A stretch of DNA of 64,000 bases from Methylobacter sp. GTDB lineage: Bacteria; Pseudomonadota; Gammaproteobacteria; Methylococcales; Methylomonadaceae. The stretch spans positions 1 through 64,000 of the forward strand of contig JAUXTH010000057.1 of the NCBI GenBank assembly GCA_030679035.1. Direction: 5' to 3'. The position numbers and the translations under genes were made by a program. Numbering within the stretch: position 1 is the stretch's first letter; every line of letters begins with the position of its first letter. This document shows positions 27,601 to 39,600 of the stretch, in pieces. The notes beneath the pieces were generated by a model. It was given only the letters and a program-made list of their open reading frames with translations, made no database searches and was not told the DNA's origin.

Positions 27601-30600
27601 TCATTGCTGTATTGCGATCAAGCTGCCGGGGGCAGGCAACCGCGCCGGATTGCAGCGCCCACCTATCCGTTTGCGAAGCACGCTTACTGGTTGCCGAATG
27701 CCGGGTTGCCGCTGGAAAGCAATATTGCAGGCAAATCCAGGGTTGAACAGGTAGCCGATGAAGTGAGTCCGACTGTGTTGGCTCCGCTGTGGCGTTCTGT
27801 TAGCAACAGTGAAAACGCAGGCTTGTTCCCCAATCCTGATGCCAGCGTGCTGATTATCGGCGGCAGCTTGCAGCAAAAGCAGGCAATACGGTCGGTTTAT
27901 GCGGTCGCGCAATCGATAGCCATCGATCCTTCGGTCACCATCGAGTCATTAAGCCGGCAACTCAGGCAGCTTAGCAATCTGGATCATATTATCTGGATAG
28001 CGCCCAAGTCGGATACCGCATCTGAGTTTAACGAGGCGCTGGTCAAGCAGCAAAATTCCGGCCTGCTGTATGTTTTTAAACTGGTCAAGGCCTTGCTGGC
28101 CGAGGCATACGGTAACAGGGATCTGGGCTGGACAGTCATCACCTGCCGGACTCAATCGGTGTTCAACGAAGATGCGCCGGATCCGGCGCATGCGGGCGTG
28201 CACGGCCTGGTCGGTGCGCTGGCGAAGGAGTATCCGCGCTGGTCGATTCGGTCGCTGGATATGGAAAATGATCTGGATTGGCCTGTGCGCGAATTGATGC
28301 GTTTACCGGCCGACCGGCAGGGCGATGTGCTGGCCTTTCGCAATGGTCAGTGGTTCAAGCGTTTCCTGAGTCCGGTGGAAAAACTGCCGGAATCGACACC
28401 CGCTTATCGGCAGCGCGGCGTTTATGTGGTGGCCGGTGGAGCCGGAGGCATAGGCGAGGCGTGGACGCGTTATGTGATACAGCATTATCATGCGCAGGTT
28501 ATCTGGATAGGCAGACGCCGGCCGGATGCGGCGATTCAGGCGAAGCTGGATGCGTTGGCCGACCAGGGGCCTGCGCCGGTTTATGTGGTCGCGGATGCAG
28601 CTAACCTTCAGTCGTTACGGACGGCCTATGTAACAATCAAGCAAAGCTGGCCGGTCATTCACGGTGTCATCCACTCGGCGGTAGGGCTGTTCGATCATAG
28701 TCTGGTCGAGATGGACGAACAGCGGTTCCGGGACATTCTTTCGGCCAAGATCGACGTCAGTGTAAATCTGGCGCAGGTGTTTAAATACGAAGCGCTGGAT
28801 TTTATGCTGTATTTTTCTTCCATAGTGGCATTGGAGAAAAACGGCGGCCTCAGCGGTTATGCCGCCGGCGGCGCATTTGAAGATGCGTTTGCCTTGCATT
28901 TGGACAAACAACGCACTTGCGCGGTTAAAGTCATTAACTGGGGGCACTGGGATATTGGCACCGGCGATGCGATTTCCGCTGCAACGAAAATCCGCCTGCA
29001 ACTCAGCGGCATTATTCCGATACAACCGGACGAAGCCATGTCCGTGCTGCAAGGATTGCTGACCGCACCGGTAAACCAGCTGGCCCTACTGAAAACCTCA
29101 CGATTTGATGTACTGCCGATGATTGACCCGGATCAGAACCTGAAGATATACGCGGATACAATCCCCCGATGCGTTGACCTGATTCCGCCGGTTTCAAACG
29201 AACTGAACAACCGGGTTGAAGCGCTTAAACCGTTGAGTATTTTCAACAACGCGGCATTGGAAGCGCAGCTATTGCCGTTGTTTGCCGGTACATTGCAGTC
29301 GCTTGGCCTGCTTGACGAACCCGAAAAGGGCGTTACCGGTTTTTACCGGCGGTGGTTGGAGGCCAGCAGGATAATACTGGCCGAACAGGGTATTGGCGAG
29401 AGCGCATCAGGCAATCCCGAGCAATTATGGCAGGCATGGGAAAAGGCCAAGCAGGATAGTTTCGGTAATGCCGACTTAACGGCCGCGATCGAGCTGGCGG
29501 AAGCCTGTTTGCGGGCGCTGCCGGATATTCTGTCCGGCAGCAGGCGCGCCACCGATATTCTGTTTCCCGACTCATCGATGCGGCGCGTGGAAGGCATTTA
29601 CCGGAACAACGCCGTTGCCGATTATTTCAACCGTATTCTGGGCGAATCTCTGGTTGCTGCCATCGAGATTCACTTACAAAAAGATCCTGATGCGCAGTTG
29701 CGTATTCTGGAAATTGGAGCAGGGGCGGGCGGCACCACCGCGATGATCTTGCCGCTGATAGAACCGTACCGGCAGCATATTGCTGAGTATGCCTATACCG
29801 ATGTGTCCAAGGCGTTTTTGTTTCATGCCGAAGAACAGTTTGTTAAGCAATATCCGTATGTTCACCCAAAACTGTTCGATGTCGAAAAACCGCTTGCAGG
29901 CCAGGATATAGCGGCGCAGAGCTACGATCTGGTGATAGCCACCAATGTCTTGCACGCCACGCGCAATATCCGGCGGACATTGTCGAACGCCAAGGCGGCG
30001 TTACACAAAAACGGCCTGTTGCTGCTGAATGAAATCAGCGATAAATCGCTGTTCGCTCACCTGACTTTCGGCTTGTTGGAAGGCTGGTGGCTGTCGGAAG
30101 ACCAGCCGTTGCGCATTCCCGATGCGCCCGGACTGTATCCGGAAAGCTGGAAGCAGGTTCTGGGACAGGAAGGTTTTGCCAGCGTGTTATTTCCTGCACC
30201 CGATGCGCATGTACTCGGGCAGCAGGTGATTGTTGCGGAAAGCGATGGCGTTGTCCGGCAGCAAAAAACGCTGCAAAAACCGCAGGTCAATCCGGTATCG
30301 CCTACCACTGCGGATGAACTTCCGAAACCGGCCGCTATCAGCACTGATGAGGGGCTAAAAGAGGCGAGCAATTTCCATTTGAAGAAACTGGCCGCAAAGA
30401 CACTCAGAATGAACAGCCACGATATTGATGCGCTGGAACCGTTGGAAACCTACGGCATCGATTCGATTCTTGTGGTGCAGATTACCAATGCCTTGCGGGA
30501 AATATTTCCCGACGTCCGCAGCACGCTGTTATTTGAATGCCAGACCATCGATGCGCTGAGCGATTATTTCATTAACAACAACAAAGACCGGTTAATCCGG

Positions 30601-33600
30601 CTTACCGGTTTGCAGGCTCAACCGGCCGCATCGGAATGTTCGCGGCCCGCAACTGCGGTTCAGGCGAGTGCGGAAAAAGCCGCCGGGCGCGATGATACGG
30701 CGCAGCTTTACAGACCCAATAACCAACCGGATGCCGAACTGGACGCGATCGCTGTGATCGGTATGAGCTGCCACTTTCCGCAGGCGAATAATGCCGATGA
30801 CTATTGGCGAATACTCAAGTCCGGGCAAGATTGTATCCGGGAAGTTCCAGCGGATCGTTGGCCGATGCAGGATTTTTTTCATGCCGACCCGGATGAGGCG
30901 GTTCAGCAGGGGAAAAGCTACAGCAAATGGGGCGGATTCCTGGATAACGTGACCGACTTCGATCCGTTGTTTTTCAATATCTCTCCGAAAGAAGCCATCG
31001 CCATTGATCCGCAAGAGCGGTTGTTTCTGCAAACCGCCTGGGAGACCTTGGAAGACGCCGGTTATACCCGTGATCGTCTGGTCAGCGAGTTTCGGCAGCA
31101 GGTCGGTGTTTTTGCCGGTATTACCCGAACCGGTTTCGATTTGTTCGGGCCCGAGTTGTGGCGGCAGGGCCAGACCGTCTATCCGCATACCTCGTTCAGT
31201 TCGGCGGCCAACCGTGTGTCGTATTTCCTTAATGCGCGCGGGCCGAGTGTGCCGGTCGATACCATGTGCTCGTCCTCGTTGACCGCTATTCATCAGGCTT
31301 GTCAAAGCTTGCGCAGCGGCGAATGCCGGTTGGCGATTGCCGGTGGCGTGAATATTTACCTGCATCCGTCCGGCTATGTCGGCCTCAGCGCATCGCGCAT
31401 GTTATCCAAAGACGGCGTTTGCAGAAGCTTCGGCAAAGGCGGCAACGGCTTCGTGCCGGGCGAAGGCGCGGGCGCGGTTTTGCTGAAGCCCTTGTCTCAG
31501 GCGATAGCGGATAACGACCAAATCTATGCAACGATACGCGCAACCCATGTCAATCATGGCGGCAAAACCAACGGCTATACCGTGCCCAATCCGCAGGCCC
31601 AGGCCGAACTGGTCAGGGATACGCTGCAAAAAGCGGGCGTTGATGCGCGCGCGGTCAGCTATATTGAGGCGCACGGCACCGGCACGGAATTGGGCGACCC
31701 GATTGAAGTCTCCGGCCTGACCCAGGCGTTTCAGCACTATACGCAGGATACCGGCTTTTGCGCGCTGGGGTCGGCGAAAGCCAATGTCGGTCATCTGGAG
31801 GCTGCGGCCGGAATCGCCAGCTTCATCAAGGTCATTCTGCAATTGCGTCATGGACAGCTTGCGCCTAGCCTGCATGCCGCCGAGTTGAACCCGAATATCA
31901 ACTTTGCCAAGACTCCGTTTGTCGTCCAGCAAACACTGGCCGAATGGCAACGACCATTGCTGGAGCATCAGGGTGAGCTAAAGGAATTTCCGCGCATAGC
32001 CGGCATATCTGCGTTCGGCGCAGGCGGAGCCAACGCCCATGTGCTGGTCGAAGAATACCGGCAACCGAAACGTCTGCCGCTAGACGGCGGACAGGGCTGC
32101 ATTGTTGTGCTGTCCGCCAAAAACGAGGAACGGCTTAAAGCCTATGCGGGCAGACTGCATGATTTTATCGAGCGGCGTATCGTCGATGCCGACGAGCTTG
32201 AGTTGCCGGATCTGGCCTACACCCTTCAGGTCGGCCGCGAGCAGATGGATGAACGTCTGGCGCTGGTCGCACACTCACTGGCTCAGTTACAGGAAAAACT
32301 CAAAGCCTACATCAGCGGTCAGGATGAGGTAGCGGATCTTTATCAGGGCCAGATCAAGCGCCACAAGGATCTGATTGCCACATTTGCCGTCGATGAATCG
32401 ATGCAGCAAACGGTGGATACCTGGTTCAGGCGGCGCAAGTATTCCAGACTGCTGAATCTCTGGACTAAAGGCATGGACATCGATTGGGCAAGGCTTTATC
32501 AGGGGCAGTGCGTCCCCCGGCGCATCAGCCTGCCGACCTATCCTTTCGCGGCGACCCGTTACTGGTTGCCGTTGGTTGAGGTGGAGCAGCAGAAGACTGT
32601 TGACGTTGCCAGCGCCCCAGCGCCGCTGCCGACACCGCAGGCACAAGTCTCAGCTATAGAGCTTACTCTATCGGAAGCTCCTGCACAGCAGCCTAGCGCC
32701 AATTCTGTTGTTCCTGCGAAGCCGGATCGCATTTCATTGCGGGAACCTGCGTCGTGTCCGGCAACGTTTCAGGTACAATCCGCAATAAATCCGATCAGCC
32801 TCAGGTCATTGCAAAGTTACGGTTCAGCCTGTTACAACCTTGGTACCGTAGCATCATCCGGCGGTAATCCCTGCATTGCGCTTTACGATTACGGCGACGG
32901 TGTTTTTGCCGTTAAGCCTGATAACGCGGACGGACAGCCGATTGCTATAGACAGCGCCTGTGCGGGGCTGATCGGGTGCCTGCAACGGGTTAACATGCTG
33001 GCCGAAGACAAGCCGGCGCATGGCACTGTAAAAGCGTTGTTGCTGACCGGGCTGGACCAACTGTTTGCCGCTGAAGATGACCCGGCGGCAAAGCGTTCGG
33101 TTAGTCATGCAGCTTCGGCCATAGCCGGTTGTGTCGTTCCCGTGATCGCCGTGCTGACCGGTGAAAACAGCTACAACGCGATGCTGATGGCTGCCGCCGG
33201 CGAGGTCATGATCTGTAGCACGGAAGGGACGTACAGCTTTCATTCGACCGCTGTTTCCGAACAGGAATACCGGCTTTTTGCCGAACGCTTTGGCGAAGCT
33301 TGTGCCGGTAGCCTGGTATCGGGTTCAGGCCTGTTGAGCGGCGCTGCGTTAAGGCAGGCCGGATTGACGATGCCGGTTGTCGGGCAGGCCGAGATCGACG
33401 ACTATGCGCTCGAAACAGCCCGCAGCATCGCGCAAATATCCGGCATGGCGCTGGCCGAACTCAAAAAACATTTATCCTTACGAACCAGAGAGTTGACTGA
33501 AAAACTTGCCGCTCCGTTCACGCCGGTAGCCGGAGTGTCAGGGCAGGCTGATACGAACAGGTTGGATGCAGGGTTTGTCTGGTTTCCGGGCCGCGCAACT

Positions 33601-36600
33601 TTTGGCGCGGAAACGCCGGAACCGGTCAAGCTCGATTCCGATGTGGTTACGCTGCAAAAGTACCGCAACGGCGTGGTGGTGGTGAACCTGTGCGACCGCT
33701 CCAGCAAAAACACCTTTTCGCCCGAGTTTGTCAGTGGTGTTATTGCGGCTTTTGACCATATTAACAACACGCCCGGTTACAAGGCGGTGGTGCTGACCGG
33801 TTACGATAATTATTTTGCCTGCGGCGGCACCAAGCAAGGGCTGCTGGCGATCCAGAACGGCAGCGCCCGGTTTACCGATGAACAGAGTTACAGCATGCCG
33901 CTGGCCTGCGAAATCCCGGTGATTGCGGCGATGCAGGGACACGCGATCGGCGCCGGATGGGCGATGGGGCTGTTCTGCGATTGGGCGGCTTACAGCGAGG
34001 AAAGCGTCTACCAGAGTCCGTATATGCTCTACGGCTTCACGCCGGGCGCAGGTTCAACGCTGATCTTCCCGGAACGCCTGGGCCACGATTTAAGCCGGGA
34101 AATTTTACTGACCGCCCGAGAGTTTCAGGGCCGGGAATTAAAGCAGCGCGGCATCGCCATGCCGGTCATGCCCCGCAATGAGGTGCTCGATTATGCGCTG
34201 GCGCTGGCTAACCACTTGGCGTTGTCGACCAGAGAGCAATTGGAGCAGCAAAAGAACCGGCGTAGCGAGTCGATCAGGCAGCGCTTGCAGGCCGTTTTTG
34301 CGCAGGAACTGGCCATGCATGACAAGACCTTCGTCGGCAATCAGGACGTCATTGACAACATCAACCGGCATTTCAATGAGGCCGCTACAGAAGATCAGCT
34401 AGTTCAACCGTCAAACGTCGGCGCACGGTCATGCAACCATCAATCGCCGCAGCAGGTGCTTGAAAGCCTGAGGCAAAGTCTGGCCGAGGAGCTGCAAATG
34501 CAGCGGGAGCAGGTAGACGGTGATACGGCCTTTATCGATATGGGCTTGGATTCGATTACCGCCGTCACCTGGATCAGAAAAATCAATAAGCAGTTCGGTT
34601 TGTCGATAGGCGCGACAAAAGTCTACAGTCACCCGACCCTGACCCTGTTTACCGAATTTGTACTGTCCCAGATGGATGAACCGCAACCGGTACCTAGTAT
34701 TAATACAACTATCGATACGGAAACGGTTCAGCAAAGCGGCGATCAACTGCTGGCGTGGCTCAAGGAAACCCTGGCCAGGGAACTATTGATGAGCCCTGAC
34801 GCGCTCGACGATGACATGAAGTTTATCGATATGGGGCTGGATTCGATTACCGCGGTCACCTGGATCAGGGCGATCAACAAACGCTATGGCTTGTCTATCG
34901 GCGCGACCAAAGTCTACAGCTATCCGACCTTAGCCGAGTTTTACCAGTACTTGTTGAAATCGGGAAGCCAACAAGGCTTGTTCCAGAATCAGGAACAGCC
35001 TCAACAGGCAGTTACTGCGACAACGGCAGCGCAGCCATGCAAGCAGGCAGCCAAACCGGTTCTGGTTTACTCATTTGCATTGTCGAGCCCTGCTGATCGG
35101 CAGCCAGTTGAACAGGAGCCAGTTCGAGCAGAGGCCCCGGCGCAGCCGGAACAACAGCAAAACCGCAGCCAACACAGCGCAATCCAGTCGATTGCCATAA
35201 TCGGCATGGCCGGGCAGTTCCCTAAAGCCGATAACGTGACGCAATTCTGGCAGAATCTGGTGCAGGGGCGCGAGTGTATTTCGGATATTCCGTCCACGCG
35301 CTGGTCCGTTGACAAATATTATGACCCGGACAGGAATGCGCCCGGCAAAACCGTGTGCAAGCGCATGGGCCTGCTCGATGATGTCGACGTATTCGACCCG
35401 CTGTTTTTCAATATTTCGCCTTCGGAGGCGGAGTATATGGATCCGCAGCAGCGTTTGTTTTTGCAGACCAGCTGGAGCTGCATTGAAGACGCCGGTTATA
35501 ACCCGTCCGATCTATCAGGAAGTTTGTGCGGCGTGTTTGTCGGTTGCACGGCCAGCGATTACAGTCAGTTGATGGCCGGGCAGGCGCAGTGCGCGCAGGG
35601 CTTGATGGGCGAGTCGGTGTCAATACTGCCTGCGCGTATTGCCTACTTCCTGAATTTGCAGGGTCCTTGCCTGTCCATCGATACCGCCTGTTCCTCATCG
35701 CTGGTGGCATTGGCCGGCGCATGCGACAGCCTGGTGCTGGGTCATAGCGATCTGGCCCTGGCCGGTGGCGTGTATGTGATCAACGGCCCGGATATCCATG
35801 TAAAAATGAGTAAGGCCGGCATGCTGTCGCCGGACGGCCGCTGTTACAGCTTCGACCAGCGCGCAAACGGTTTTGTCCCCGGCGAGGGCGTAGGTGTGCT
35901 GTTGCTGAAACGCCTGGGGCAGGCCGAGCAGGACGGCGACGATATTTACGGCGTGATTCGCGGCTGGGGCGTCAACCAGGACGGCAAAAGCAACGGCATT
36001 ACCGCGCCGAACCAGGAATCGCAAACCCGTCTGGAAACCGGTATTTACAAAAAATTCGGCATCAACCCGGAGCATATCCAGCTGATTGAAGCGCACGGCA
36101 CCGCAACCAAGTTGGGCGATCCGATTGAAGTGGATGCATTGCGGGAATCGTTCCGCCAGTTTACCGACCGGAAGCATTTTTGCGCGCTAAGTTCGGTAAA
36201 AAGCAATATCGGGCATCTTGCCACCGCCGCCGGCGTTTCCGGCGTGATCAAATCGGTGCTGGCCCTGCAACACAGGCAATTGCCGCCGACGATCAATTAC
36301 CAAGCGCTGAACGAGCATATCAATTTAGAGGACAGCCCGTTCTACGTGAACACGCAGTGCAAACCGTGGGATGCGCCTATTGGGCATAAGCGCCTTGTCG
36401 CAGTCAGCTCATTCGGTTTTAGCGGCACCAACGCCCATATCGTGCTGGAAGAGTCCTCGCAACAGACTGACGCTTCAATTGCGGCAGATACCCCGGTGTT
36501 GCTGGTGTTGTCGGCAAAAAACGGGCAGCAATTGGCGGTTTATGCGCAGGCAGTCAGCGACTATCTGGCCGATCAATACAACAGCCGGGAAATAAGCCTG

Positions 36601-39600
36601 AGCGATATGGCTTATACCTTTCAGGTCGGCAGGGTGGCGCTGAATCATCGTCTGGCGGTTGTCGCGAATACGGCTGACGAATTAAGAACTAAGTTATCAA
36701 ATTACGCGTCGGCCGGCGCAAGCGATCAGGATTGTGTTGCCGGCGAAGTCGGCAAAAAGGCCGCAGCTGTCGATGGCTCAATTCAAGGGGAGGCTACAAC
36801 GCAGCAGCTTCGGCAATTGGCTGAACGCTGGGTTGTCGGTGGAGCGGTTGACTGGTCGTCGTTATACCGGCCCGGACAGGCGCGGCGAAAACACGGCTTA
36901 CCGACCTATCCGTTTGCCCGCGAACATTACTGGATACCTGAAACCGAAGCCGTTGAAGACGGCACAGTTGAGAGCAAGCCCTGCCGCAGCAGCGAAACAC
37001 CGGTGATCGATAACGAGCTGTGGCGCAGCAGCGAGTTGCCGGACACGATTGATTGGAAAAACCGCTTGCAGCATTATCAGGGCAAACAGCTTACCGTTAT
37101 CTATGCCGATGACGGCGAACGCCTTGCATTCAGTAACCTGATGACGCAACTGAAACAGGCGTCAGGCCTCGATGATTCTTCGAATGTGAGTTATTGCGCC
37201 GTTAATGAAATCAACGCCGGGTTGGCAGCAAAGCGGCCCGATTGCTTGTTGTTTCTGGGAGCCGTCGGAGCACGGCAGCCGACCGATACATCGGCGATTG
37301 CGCAATGCCTGGAAGCGTTATCCGGGCAAAGCGGCGACAGCCCTATGGGCATCGTATTTTTTATGCAGGCCGATTCTATTGCTTCTGACCGGCTGGCAGA
37401 CTTGATCAGCAAAGCCGTCAAACCTGATTGGCTGCGCTGTGTGCTGGTTACGCAGGATGATTGCGGCGACTTGAACGCGGCAATGCAGCGCCTGTTTAGG
37501 GAATGGCTGGCTTTCGGCGCGCAGACCGAACCGTTCGCCGGCTTGAGCCGAATCCATTATGCCGCCGGGCAGCGTCTGTCCAGGAACGACGGCGCCGGAC
37601 AGTCCGTCTGCCTGATTAGCAAGGAATGGCGGGTAAAACAGCCGCAACCGGCAGCGAATCCGGCCGATCGCGGCACGGTGCTGATTCTGGTCAATCATGA
37701 GTCCCTGCACATTGCCCGAAAACTGATTGAACCGGAAGACTTTAAAAAAGTCATTTTGATTGGCGACAATAGCGTTCTGCCTAACCAGATCCAGAATTCG
37801 ATCAACTACAAGGATGCCGAATCGGTCAGAATCAGCGCCCATATCCTGATTGACCAGTACGATAATATTACCCACATTATCGACTTGAGCGATCTTTACG
37901 ATACGTCCAAAGACAACGATGCCGACAATCCGGGCAAGACCGTTTTCTATCAAACCATCATCGGCACTTATAACGATATTGCGATTTTGTATTTCACTAA
38001 AGGCTTGCAGTATTTCCACTGTGAGCTGATGAGTCTCGCGGGTGCCAAATTTGCCGGTCTGGTTAAAATGCTCAGCGCGGACTATCCGCATGTCAGCGCC
38101 CGCTTCATTGATATTGACCAAACCGCTTATGACCAGTCCCGGCAATTAAGGCAAATCGTAATACAGGAGTTTGATGCCGAATTGCAGGAAACAGAGCTGT
38201 GCTATCGTAACGGGCAGCGTTTTGCGCCTGTTTTAGCCGCAGTTGAAGTTGATGCCGGGCAGCGGGATGCTTCGTTGCCGATTGCTGAGGACGGAGTTTA
38301 TGTCATCAGCGGCGGAACCAATGGCGTCGGGCTGGAGATCGCCAAGTATCTTGCCGCCAAAGGCTGTAATAAGCTGGTATTGATGGGGGTTACACAACTT
38401 CCGCCCAGAGAAGCGTGGTCGCAGGCAGTCAATAACGATGACTTGTCTCCATATATCAAAAATAAGCTGCTTGAGCTGATTGAGCTGGACAAGACGGTTG
38501 AGCATCTTCAGATTTATACCGGTTCATTGACCAGTCAGTATTCGTTGAGGCGTTATTTCAGAAAAGTCCGCGCCAGGCTGGGATCAATCAGAGGGGTTAT
38601 TCACAGTGCAGGCGTTTATTCCGATTCAGACAACCCCGGATTTGCCAGCAAGGATCTGAAGCGGATGCAGCAGGTATGGGAGCCTAAAGTCAACGGCCTG
38701 GAAAACCTGCATGCGCTTTTCAAGGCGGATGCGCTGGACTTTTTCGTATCATTTTCATCGATGACAGGGCTTATGCCGCATCTGGCCCGAGGCGCAGGCG
38801 ATTATGCGATGGCCAATTCGTTTGTCGATTTTTTCACCGCTTATCAGCACCATCAAAATAACCATGCCTGTTACAAAACCATCATCTGGTCAGACTGGAA
38901 CCAGTGCGGAGCGATCACCCGGATTGCCGGTGAAAGGGTTGCGGCGATAGAAGAGAATTTCCACAGGCTCGGCATACGGACATTTTCCAATCAGGAAGGC
39001 TGTGCGCTGTTCGAGCAGGCGATGGCATGCACGGCGGACAGCAGGGTGTTTATCGGCTATCTCGACCGGCAGCAGTTTGAGCAAGTCAGGCCGCAATTGC
39101 TGTATGCGAACCTCAATGCCGGTGAACTGGGAAAACAGGCTGTGGCGGCCAAGCCCGAGGCGCCTGCTGAAACCGTCCCGGAAAATTCAATCCTGCATCA
39201 TCTTGATCAATGGGAAGCCGAAAAACGCTCGGGGCTGGAGGTGCCGGTCTACAGGATCACCGATGTGATCAGCCTGGATCAGATCAAACACCTGGAGCCG
39301 AACCTGATACACCGGATACACAAGCTGCTATTTGCAGGCGCAGGCGTAGCGCAATCGGTAGCGCAGGAACAGCCGGTTGATTTGGCGCAGGTGATCACAA
39401 ATACCGTGCTGGAAGTGCTGAAGCTGAAAAGTTTTGACCCTGCCCAGCCGTTCCAGAATTACGGGCTGGATTCGATCTCGGCGATGGTGCTGGCGACCCG
39501 GCTGGAGAAAAGACTAAAACAACCGGTGCAACCGCAATGGCTGATTGATTATTCCTCGGTCGAAACACTGTCCCAACATTTAATGGCGCAGAACAGCAAG

